From contig NZ_CP011339.1 in assembly GCF_001264245.1 (NCBI RefSeq), positions 1,178,001 through 1,242,000 of the forward strand: a stretch of DNA of 64,000 bases. Reading direction: 5' to 3'. Within the stretch, counting starts at the first letter, position 1, and every line of letters begins with the position of its first letter. The notes below the pieces were generated by a model. That model was given only the letters and a program-made list of their open reading frames with translations, ran no database searches and was not told the DNA's origin. The translations under genes and the position numbers were made by a program. Shown here piece by piece: positions 32,578 to 39,570 of this stretch. This DNA comes from Microcystis panniformis FACHB-1757. Lineage in GTDB: Bacteria; Cyanobacteriota; Cyanobacteriia; Cyanobacteriales; Microcystaceae.

Positions 32578-33641
32578 ATTGCATTCCTCCGAATTGTAAA
32601 ATAGGTGAAGTAACCGCGAGGTCCGTAGCGATGGCTGGCCGCGGTGACGTAATACAGTCCACTAAATCGCTGACCAATCCCATCGATCTCAATGACTTTA
32701 CCGGCCCGCACTTGGGTATTACCCCGACAAATGCCTTGACCAGTAATCAATCCCAGTACCTCCCGATTAAATTGAGCTTTAGCAAATTGATCAGCTTCAG
32801 CTTGACTGGCAACGGGGCGATCGCTAATGCCTCCTATCCCCTCACCGAAGGCACTCTCACTAAGCTTGGCACCACTCGACTGTCCCCCCATCGTCGAGAC
32901 TTCATCCCCTGCCTTAGCCTGTCCAAGAACTTTTTGCTTGTCCTTGGCACTCCAGCCGCGCACTGACACCTGGTTCACCTGTCCGAGAGAGGAGAGGCGG
33001 GGATAAAATTCCAGCAGGTTATCTTCCAGAGTCAGGGTTAAGACGGCGCTACTGGCATTCCCTACCGGACGGAACAAGAGGGTTTTGTCCTCTACTACTA
33101 CCTCATACTGGAGCTGCCGCGCTCGTGCTTGCAAGAATTCCAGATCGGTCTGGTTAGCCTGCATAATATAGTCATGGGTGACTTGGCTATCTTCGGCTTT
33201 GGCAGTAAGTCCTCCTTCACTGGCAATTTGAGCGGCGATGTCGCTGTCTTTTTTCTGGAGGAAAGTACGAGTCTTGCGTCCTCTTTGTAGTCGGTGGCGG
33301 CGATCGTAACCGCGCACGATAAAGCTAGGCAGGCGATTGATCGTAAATTCTGGTTCTAATCCGGTAATTTCTCCCTTAATTAAGGTGGCCACTTGGCCCC
33401 CATAACCCAGTTTAACCTCTACTTCGGTACCAAGAGCAAAAAGAGCGTCATCGAGTAAGGAAATCTGACTATTCTGAGTTTCAAGTCCAGTCAGTTCCAC
33501 TGTGAACATACTGGGTAGAGTCAGGTCATCCTCAACGGTGATGCTAATAACCTGAATTTCTGTCTCAATTGGCAGTGGTGAACCGCCAATTTTCAGAGCA
33601 AAACTCGGTAACAGCAAATTTGGCGTACTCGTTGTCGGCAT
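32574..33641 (-). CDS. eCIS hub protein, phage late control D / gp27-like
   Basis: A 355-residue protein forming the N-terminal half of the split VgrG-like spike. Seen: LTLPSMFTVELTGLETQNSQ near residue 37, GTEVEVKLGYGGQVATLIKG near 70, FIVRGYDRRHRLQRGRKTRT near 108, DIAAQIASEGGLTAKAEDSQ and VTHDYIMQANQTDLEFLQAR near 150, and AGKVIEIDGIGQRFSGLYYV near the C-terminus. These match gp27/D-type hub proteins. The hub links the tube to the gp5-like spike. Confidence 0.88.
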   Translation of the reverse strand: MPTTSTPNLLLPSFALKIGGSPLPIETEIQVISITVEDDLTLPSMFTVELTGLETQNSQISLLDDALFALGTEVEVKLGYGGQVATLIKGEITGLEPEFTINRLPSFIVRGYDRRHRLQRGRKTRTFLQKKDSDIAAQIASEGGLTAKAEDSQVTHDYIMQANQTDLEFLQARARQLQYEVVVEDKTLLFRPVGNASSAVLTLTLEDNLLEFYPRLSSLGQVNQVSVRGWSAKDKQKVLGQAKAGDEVSTMGGQSSGAKLSESAFGEGIGGISDRPVASQAEADQFAKAQFNREVLGLITGQGICRGNTQVRAGKVIEIDGIGQRFSGLYYVTAASHRYGPRGYFTYFTIRRNAI

Positions 33642-33759
33642 TATCGATAATTCTCCTGATTTTAGATTTTAGATTAGTTTTTTCCCCGTTTTCTGTTCGC
33701 TGCCATATAACTCTGTCACCTGCCCAATTCCCAATTCATAATTCATAATTCATAATTCA

Positions 33760-34461
33760 TCAACGTAGTTTCGGAATAATTAGAGGATTGCTCACTTTTA
33801 AATGGCGCGGATCGTCTAGATTATTTGCTTGGGCGATAATGCGCCAGAGATTGGGATCTCCATATACTTCCGCCGCTAGGCTGCTTAAAGTGTCTCCTCG
33901 CTTGACTAGGCGTGTCGTTTGTTCGGGATCAGTTTGTTTGAGGTCTTTTTCTCGATCAATCCATTCAGTAAAAGTCACTGTCAGCCTAGCGCGTAGGGGT
34001 TTGCCATCACTTTTGAAGAGGGTAAAGTTCTGCACCAAGTTAGTCACCACTCCAATAAAGGGAAACTCAGGAGGATCAAGGGGGTTTCCCCAAGACACTG
34101 TGCAAATTGGCGGTTGATTGGTATCCCGTTCAATGCGCGTCAGCTTGACAATTTTATTGGTGAGTTGGCGCACGTCATCTACTGGCTTACCCTCAACGGG
34201 TTCGGTCACGTCAAAAAACAGTTCTAAAACAAGGGTACGACTTCCTCCTCCCCCAAACTGCAAAACTGGTGCATTCAAATTTCTCTGGACGGTAGATTGC
34301 TCTCCTTTGGTGGCTGTTGAAGTACTAGCAGATACTTGCGAACTCCAAGTGACTGGTTTGGTAATTGAATAGGCAGTCGGATTGAATTGCACCGTAATTT
34401 CTGGCAGCTTAGACGGTGGTAGAGGTTTAATCTTTAATTTGGTAGGCGTTTCTAGTACCAT
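33760..34461 (-). CDS. eCIS LysM-domain tube/baseplate linker (Afp7-like)
   Basis: A 233-residue protein. The C-terminal LysM domain is clear (TTRLVKRGDTLSSLAAEVYG, DPNLWRIIAQANNLDDPRHL, NPLIIP). The N-terminal part (ITVQFNPTAYSITKPVTWSS, RTLVLELFFDVTEPVEGKPV) matches the gp53-like/Afp7 family that bridges inner tube and hub. Its start overlaps the 3' end of the repeat-protein gene by ten bases. LysM here is a structural module rather than a cell-wall binder, by family knowledge. Confidence 0.88.
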   Translation of the reverse strand: MVLETPTKLKIKPLPPSKLPEITVQFNPTAYSITKPVTWSSQVSASTSTATKGEQSTVQRNLNAPVLQFGGGGSRTLVLELFFDVTEPVEGKPVDDVRQLTNKIVKLTRIERDTNQPPICTVSWGNPLDPPEFPFIGVVTNLVQNFTLFKSDGKPLRARLTVTFTEWIDREKDLKQTDPEQTTRLVKRGDTLSSLAAEVYGDPNLWRIIAQANNLDDPRHLKVSNPLIIPKLR

Positions 34462-36824
34462 TGGCTCATTCCTCGACGTTCACGTTCAACGGTTAACTGG
34501 CGAAACAGCAGACGGCTGACTTGTTCGGCGATGTCTGCAACATTAACTACCGGAGTCTGGTTTGGTGTCTGAGTGATCGCTGGTATAGCAGGATTTGATG
34601 GCACAGCTTCCATCTCGGAAGTCGTATTTGACATCTGGCGCAGGCTATTGGGACGATTAGGATTGACTGGAATACTGACTGACGGCAAAGAGGAGTCAGT
34701 ATAGCCGTTGTTGGCGGCGGAGAAAACTGTCCTCGCTGGTTCACTGGTAGTTTTACGCCAAACCAGATTGGTCGGGACTGGGAGGTTTCCTGGAACCTCT
34801 CTAGAGGGAATTTCTGGGACGACGGCGATCGAAGTTGTTGCTAATTCGGAGTTAACGGCGGCAATATCTCTATTTGCTTGATTTCCTGACTGTTTTTGTC
34901 CTCCGATCGCCTCTCTGTGTATTGTACCTGAACCTGTTGTTAGTCGGTTAGATTCTTTATCTAGCGATTGTAAGCTTTGCCGCAGCAACAAGGGGGTTGC
35001 TGTGCTTAAATTGCTTACTTGAGGTTGTCCTAATTCCACTGAGGTAACTTTTGTTTCTCCTTCTGTTGACGCAACTATTGCCTCTGATTGGTCTAAAGTA
35101 GCTGCTGATTCTGAGTTAGAAGTGGGATTATTTATTCTTTCAGTAATTGTTCCCAAAGGTAAAGTAGATTCTCCCGAAGTGGCTGTTAAAGAATCTATCT
35201 TTTTTTCCTCAGATGTTTCGTCTGGCTGCTGCCAGTTTTTTCTGAATACTAAAGGGTTGGTTGTTGCTTCGTTACTAACTAAAGACTGTCCTTGTTCAAT
35301 AGCAGTAACTTTTGTCTCTGGTTTGAGAGATATTTCTGCTGATTCTGAGTTAGAAGTGGAAGTATTTATTCTTTCAGTAATTGTTCCCAAAGGTAAAGTA
35401 GATTCTCCCGAAGTGGCTGTTAAAGAATCTATCTTTTTTTCCTCAGATGTTTCGTCTGGCTGCTGCCAGTTTTTTCTGAATACTAAAGGGTTGGTTGTTG
35501 CTTCGTTACTAACTAAAGACTGTCCTTGTTCAATAGCAGTAACTTTTGTCTCTGGTTTGAGAGATATTTCTGCTGATTCTGAGTTAGAAGTGGAAGTATT
35601 TATTCTTTCAGTAATTGTTCCCAAAGGTAAAGTAGATTCTCCCGAAGTGGCTGTTAAAGAATCTATCTTTTTTTCCTCAGATGTTTCGTCTGGCTGCTGC
35701 CAGTTTTTTCTGAATACTAAAGGGTTGGTTGTTGCTTCGTTACTAACTAAAGACTGTCCTTGTTCAATAGCAGTAACTTTTGTCTCTGGTTTGAGAGATA
35801 TTTCTGCTGATTCTGAGTTAGAAGTGGAAGTATTTATTCTTTCAGTAATTGTTCCCAAAGGTAAAGTAGATTCTCCCGAAGTGGCTGTTAAAGAATCTAT
35901 CTTTTTTTCCTCAGATGTTTCGTCTGGTTGCTGCCAGTTTTTTCTGAATACTAAAGGGTTGGTTGTTGCTTCGTTACTAACTAAAGACTGTCCTTGTTCA
36001 ATAGCAGTAACTTTTGTCTCTGGTTTGAGAGATATTTCTGCTGATTCTGAGTTAGAAGTGGAAGTATTTATTCTTTCAGTAATTGTTCTCAAAGGTAAAG
36101 TAGATTCTCCCGAAGTAGCGGGTAGGAAATCTATCTTCCTTTCTTCAGATGCTTCGTCTGGCTGGTGCAAATTTGGGCACAACAACAAAGGATTTGGTGT
36201 GCTTAAATTGCTTACTTGAATCTGTTTTAATTCAACTAAAGTAACTTTTGTTTCTTCCTCTTTTGGCGCAACTGTTCTCTGTGGTTGAGCTAAGGTAGCC
36301 GCAGGCTTAGAGTCAGGAGTTGACACCGTTACACTTTCAACAATTGTCCTCAAGGATGGGCTATTTTTTTCAGAAGTGTTTGCTGGAGCATCTATCTTCT
36401 CAGAGGAATTTACTTGTTTACTTAAAGAATTAGAATCTGGTGCCAAGGGAACAGCTTTGCGACTGAGGCGAAAAGTTTGACCAGCTTGGGAATCAGAAAT
36501 ATTTTCTATTGGTGGCGCAATCTTCTCCTGATATATCCGTTCAGATAACATTGCTGAAGACAATTGGCTAGTGAGGTTCGGTTCGGTTGTAATTGGCTGC
36601 ACTGGTGTAGCCAACATTAATTCCGTACTGCTACCTGGTTCACTCTCACCAAAAGCATAACGAGATTGCCACCTTTCTAGGAAACGGGAACGCTGAACCA
36701 TCCAGCTTGGAACTCGTGCTAATTGAGTCTGGAATTGTTTTAGGTTAATCACCCCAACAGGTTCACTCTGGAGGCGAAGGAGACGCTCTACCAGAACAGA
36801 TTTTTCATCAGGAGAATCGACCAT
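34452..36824 (-). CDS. Large repeat protein at the Afp6 position of the eCIS cluster
   Basis: A protein of about 790 residues (ATG 36824, AAGGTG upstream). Residues 1-60 form a defined N-terminus (VLVERLLRLQSEPVGVINLK, FQTQLARVPSWMVQRSRFLE). The middle consists of four near-identical 78-residue repeats, with two degenerate outer ones; a typical unit has GTITERINTSTSNSESAEIS, EQGQSLVSNEATTNPLVFRK and NWQQPDETSEEKKIDSL. It is rich in Ser, Thr and Glu and probably disordered. A short motif PL(V/L)(F/L)R(K/Q) recurs. The C-terminus IAEQVSRLLFRQLTVERERR is a motif I associate with eCIS proteins of other bacteria. It might act in assembly or tether the particle. It is not a convincing helical tape measure. 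Confidence 0.75.
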   Translation of the reverse strand: MVDSPDEKSVLVERLLRLQSEPVGVINLKQFQTQLARVPSWMVQRSRFLERWQSRYAFGESEPGSSTELMLATPVQPITTEPNLTSQLSSAMLSERIYQEKIAPPIENISDSQAGQTFRLSRKAVPLAPDSNSLSKQVNSSEKIDAPANTSEKNSPSLRTIVESVTVSTPDSKPAATLAQPQRTVAPKEEETKVTLVELKQIQVSNLSTPNPLLLCPNLHQPDEASEERKIDFLPATSGESTLPLRTITERINTSTSNSESAEISLKPETKVTAIEQGQSLVSNEATTNPLVFRKNWQQPDETSEEKKIDSLTATSGESTLPLGTITERINTSTSNSESAEISLKPETKVTAIEQGQSLVSNEATTNPLVFRKNWQQPDETSEEKKIDSLTATSGESTLPLGTITERINTSTSNSESAEISLKPETKVTAIEQGQSLVSNEATTNPLVFRKNWQQPDETSEEKKIDSLTATSGESTLPLGTITERINTSTSNSESAEISLKPETKVTAIEQGQSLVSNEATTNPLVFRKNWQQPDETSEEKKIDSLTATSGESTLPLGTITERINNPTSNSESAATLDQSEAIVASTEGETKVTSVELGQPQVSNLSTATPLLLRQSLQSLDKESNRLTTGSGTIHREAIGGQKQSGNQANRDIAAVNSELATTSIAVVPEIPSREVPGNLPVPTNLVWRKTTSEPARTVFSAANNGYTDSSLPSVSIPVNPNRPNSLRQMSNTTSEMEAVPSNPAIPAITQTPNQTPVVNVADIAEQVSRLLFRQLTVERERRGMSQWY
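35107..36276. repeat. 234-bp in-frame tandem repeat inside the large eCIS repeat protein
   Basis: The string GATTCTGAGTTAGAAGTGG recurs at 35107, 35341, 35575, 35809 and 36043, an exact 234-base (78-codon) period. The inner copies are almost identical at the DNA level, including silent positions, whereas the first and last copies are diverged. This indicates recent unequal recombination or slippage with conserved frame. Confidence 0.93.
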
Positions 36825-36837
36825 CTTATACACCTTT

Positions 36838-37377
36838 TTAGAAACCAATATTGACAGATGCACTTAGTTCAGCGGCGATTCCTCCTACCAAACTGCTCAC
36901 GCTAGGACGGCTGAGTCCTCGGTGAAATAATTCGACACTTTCAAAGGCGACGTTGCCTGAATCTGCTCGCAATTCTGGGCCAGTCCACTTATAGGGAAAA
37001 GCTTCTTTAAAGTTCCACCAAATGACCGGGATGCGCTGCTTGTTCAGCAAATAAATTGTGCCGTTTTGGCGTTCAATCTTGCCTTGGACTACATCTTGAT
37101 GCCAACTCCACAGTCCATCAATCGGGGTAAGTCCGTGTTTGAGAATCAAGGCTGGGGATTTGCTGCGCCCGGCAAAGCGATGTATGTAGTCATTGACACC
37201 GCCTTCCTGGTACTCTTCAATAGTAGTTTCTACCTGCAAACCGCTACATTCAGAGAACCCTCCTGCCAAAATTCCTTCAATCTCGACCAAAAAATTGAAG
37301 ACCTGATAGGGATCGCTGCGAATTCCCAAAAGATTGGTCGCCAAACTGAAAGCGGCGTTTAAGCCCAAGGATGACAT
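36838..37377 (-). CDS. eCIS inner-tube protein 2 (Afp5-like, gp19 family)
   Basis: A 179-residue gp19-type tube protein. Seen: SDPYQVFNFLVEIEGILAGG, FSECSGLQVETTIEEYQEGG, RFAGRSKSPALILKHGLTPI, DGLWSWHQDVVQGKIERQNG and WWNFKEAFPYKWTGPELRAD, the conserved layout of contractile-system tube subunits. It is longer than tube 1 at its C-terminus (about 30 extra residues, Gly/Ala-rich). In Afp this type connects the tube to the baseplate. Confidence 0.9.
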   Translation of the reverse strand: MSSLGLNAAFSLATNLLGIRSDPYQVFNFLVEIEGILAGGFSECSGLQVETTIEEYQEGGVNDYIHRFAGRSKSPALILKHGLTPIDGLWSWHQDVVQGKIERQNGTIYLLNKQRIPVIWWNFKEAFPYKWTGPELRADSGNVAFESVELFHRGLSRPSVSSLVGGIAAELSASVNIGF

Positions 37378-37398
37378 CAGTTATTTTCTCCTGTTTGC

Positions 37399-37563
37399 TC
37401 AAGTTTGTTCGTTAAAACGCTGGTTAATCTTGGCGATTTCTGCCACCCACTGCTGGCGTTCTGGGTGTTCCAATCCCAGAATTTGTTCCGGCTGCCAGTG
37501 AAAGTGGTAGGCGATATAGGCTACCTCCTCATAAAGCCGTTCGAGGGGGTAGCGCCTTACTCC
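37399..37563 (-). CDS. DUF6760-like extension with no start codon; probable -1 frameshift product of the tail chaperone gene
   Basis: Minus-strand frame of 54 codons reading GVRRYPLERLYEEVAYIAYH, FHWQPEQILGLEHPERQQWV and AEIAKINQRFNEQT, then TGA. It matches the DUF6760 family of eCIS clusters (YPLERLYEEVAYIAYHFHW core). The frame is open only from a TAG at 37570-37572. Between that stop and the conserved core there is no ATG, GTG or TTG; the first comes after about 30 codons. The upstream chaperone gene ends in the other frame as TTG GGG GAG TAA. A slip of -1 on the five-G run (37562-37566) would fuse the two proteins as ...TSLG-GVRRYPLER. This layout parallels the G/GT and E/E' tail chaperones of phages lambda and P2. 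The frameshift is inference; the absence of a start codon is seen. Confidence 0.72.
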   Translation of the reverse strand, partial: GVRRYPLERLYEEVAYIAYHFHWQPEQILGLEHPERQQWVAEIAKINQRFNEQT

Positions 37564-37919
37564 CCCAAGCTAGTGAGTTCCACGTCAAACTCTTTTTCGC
37601 AGTAAGGGCATTGGGTATGAACCCGGTTGTGACCATTTTGATTAATGCGGCAGTAGAGGTCTTGTAAGTAAGCCAAATCTGCCGCATACAGTCCTTCAAT
37701 CACCTTCGGGTTGATATACTCCAGGCTGCCAAGCTTAGCGATTACCCGCGACAGCAGGACGATCAGCAGATAAGCTTGGTTGCTACGGACACGGGGATCT
37801 TTGAGGGGGGCAATTTCATCGAAGGCAGTGGCTAGGCGCATGACACCTTCCCGATGCAGGTTGCCTTCCCCATCTATATACCCCAGGGGTAAGGTAAAGG
37901 GAAATTCAGTCTGGAGCAT
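37557..37919 (-). CDS. eCIS tail-assembly chaperone-like protein, 120 aa
   Basis: A 120-residue protein with TEFPFTLPLGYIDGEGNLHR, GVMRLATAFDEIAPLKDPRV and RSNQAYLLIVLLSRVIAKLG, followed by a C-terminal CPYCEKEFDVELTSLGE zinc-ribbon-like CxxC half. It belongs to the phage tail assembly protein group found between tube and tape-measure genes in contractile systems. It lies directly upstream of the DUF6760 frame and shares 7 bases with it. Together they look like a programmed-frameshift chaperone pair. Confidence 0.78.
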   Translation of the reverse strand: MLQTEFPFTLPLGYIDGEGNLHREGVMRLATAFDEIAPLKDPRVRSNQAYLLIVLLSRVIAKLGSLEYINPKVIEGLYAADLAYLQDLYCRINQNGHNRVHTQCPYCEKEFDVELTSLGE

Positions 37920-37945
37920 GATTGGGTGATCAGTTTAGCGGGGGA

Positions 37946-38374
37946 TTAAGCTTTAACCATTTCTTCGTGGACAATTTCTAGGGTTTCAATCGCTACTTCA
38001 TTGCTGGTGGCATTAAAACTTGGTCCTGTCCATTTAGAAGGCCAGGCTTCCCGCAAATTCCAGCGCAATTTTTCTTCCTGCGCTTCGTTGAATAGGACAA
38101 TCGAGACATTTTTGCGGGTGGTTTTCCCACCAATCACGGTTTCTCTCCATTCCCAGAGGGTCTTGGAATCGGTGATGCCCCGTTTTAAAGTAATGGGCGC
38201 GAATTTATTCAACCCGGTCAATTTACGGACGTGGTTGGCATCGGTTCCTTCCCGATAGTCAACGGGATCGGTTGTCGCATCTAGACCGCTGCATTCGCGG
38301 AAGCCTGCTTCTTGAATGCCGTCGATTTCAACGCGAAAATTGAAACCTCGATAGGGATCAACTCTGTCAGCCAT
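37946..38374 (-). CDS. eCIS inner-tube protein 1 (Afp1-like, gp19 family)
   Basis: A 142-residue tube protein of usual length. Seen: DPYRGFNFRVEIDGIQEAGF, RECSGLDATTDPVDYREGTD, LNKFAPITLKRGITDSKTLW, EWRETVIGGKTTRKNVSIVL and NLREAWPSKWTGPSFNATSN. It forms the hexameric rings of the inner tube through which cargo travels. It follows the two sheath genes and is the second structural building block of the particle. Confidence 0.93.
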   Translation of the reverse strand: MADRVDPYRGFNFRVEIDGIQEAGFRECSGLDATTDPVDYREGTDANHVRKLTGLNKFAPITLKRGITDSKTLWEWRETVIGGKTTRKNVSIVLFNEAQEEKLRWNLREAWPSKWTGPSFNATSNEVAIETLEIVHEEMVKA

Positions 38375-38413
38375 AGAAAATCTCCTTGTTAAACAACCAG
38401 TAATAGTTAGGAA

Positions 38414-39556
38414 TCAAGGGGTTGGGCGCATTTCCACGCTTCCCGCTCGATGAATGATCCGAATCACGAGAAACTCAGCAGGAGCAGCAGTTGCTAAACC
38501 AATTTCAGTTAGCACCTTCCCTTCTTCCCGGAGGTCGGTCGGGTTAGTTTCAGCATCGCATTTGACGTAGAATGCCTGGGCTGGGCTGGCTCCCTGGAGT
38601 GCCCCTGACTGCCACAGTTGGGTTAAGTAAGCACTCAGTTCTCGCCCAATTCGCACCCACAAGCGGGGAGAATTGGGTTCAAAGGCTGCCCAGCCGAGAT
38701 TTTGGTCGATCCACCGCCCCAAGGTGAGGAATAGCCGCCGGACGTTGAGATAACGCCAGTTGGGATCTTGACTGAGGGTCCGCGCTCCCCAGACGCGCAG
38801 TCCGCGACCCGGAAAGGCCCGCAGGCAGTTGATGCCAAAAGGATTCAACTCACCTTGAAGGGAATTGTCGATCGCCACTTGCAAATCGAGGGCATCCTGA
38901 ATCTCTTCATTGGCTGGGGCTTTGAAGACACCCATTGTGCGATCGCTGCGGGCAAAGATACCAGCAATATGACCGCAGGGGGGAACCCAGCGCCCTTGGG
39001 TATTTTTCAGCCAGGGATAGTAGAGAGCGGCGTTAATCGGTTTGGGCTGGCCGCGGACAATTGCCTCTCGTTGGTTTTTGACTGCTGCTGCGGTACTGTT
39101 TGGGAGAGGATCGAGAATGGCCAAGCGATCGCCTTGTTGGGCGCATTGTTGCAACATTGCCTGTTGCACTTGGATAATGGCACTTTCATCCGTCAGCTTC
39201 ATAGCATCGGGAACTGCCAGTAAGTCCAAATCCTTCAGGGGAGCGAGAGACGACAAAGCCGCTTCTAAGGCTGATTTTGGCTCTTGATTGGAGTCTGCTC
39301 GCACCACATAACAGCGAGTTCCGCCATTGGCAAAGAAGCCAGTCACTGCCTCTAATAGATAGCCTTGGGCGATAAATTTTTCGCTGAATTCTTCCTGACG
39401 GTGTAATGCCAGCGGGGTGTTGACTGGGAAATCCTTCTCTGATGGCTTAGCCTGAAAGAAGCCGACGAATCCAGGAATGCCAGTGGGTAGCTTGGCTTCT
39501 GGTTGGCGGAAGCTTTCCTCTCGATAGACACCTGGCGTTTTATAGGCGATCTCCAT
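38414..39556 (-). CDS. eCIS contractile sheath protein 2
   Basis: A 380-residue sheath protein. The N-terminus AYKTPGVYREESFRQPEAKL and the strand PTGIPGFVGFFQAKPSEKDF correspond to the sheath start. The C-terminal sheath domain shows INCLRAFPGRGLRVWGARTL, WRYLNVRRLFLTLGRWIDQN, LGWAAFEPNSPRLWVRIGRE and SPAQAFYVKCDAETNPTDLR. It is shorter than sheath 1 in the middle domain, as second sheath proteins in such clusters often are. It probably makes up part of the sheath next to the baseplate; that placement is inference. Confidence 0.92.
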   Translation of the reverse strand: MEIAYKTPGVYREESFRQPEAKLPTGIPGFVGFFQAKPSEKDFPVNTPLALHRQEEFSEKFIAQGYLLEAVTGFFANGGTRCYVVRADSNQEPKSALEAALSSLAPLKDLDLLAVPDAMKLTDESAIIQVQQAMLQQCAQQGDRLAILDPLPNSTAAAVKNQREAIVRGQPKPINAALYYPWLKNTQGRWVPPCGHIAGIFARSDRTMGVFKAPANEEIQDALDLQVAIDNSLQGELNPFGINCLRAFPGRGLRVWGARTLSQDPNWRYLNVRRLFLTLGRWIDQNLGWAAFEPNSPRLWVRIGRELSAYLTQLWQSGALQGASPAQAFYVKCDAETNPTDLREEGKVLTEIGLATAAPAEFLVIRIIHRAGSVEMRPTP

Positions 39557-39570
39557 AGCTCACCTCTCTG

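Noticed and set aside
35122..36219. Plus-strand frame of 365 codons opposite the repeat-protein gene
   Set aside because: It is the antisense reading of the 234-bp tandem repeats. The repeat period keeps any open frame open. The sense protein has defined ends, ribosome-binding site and operon position.
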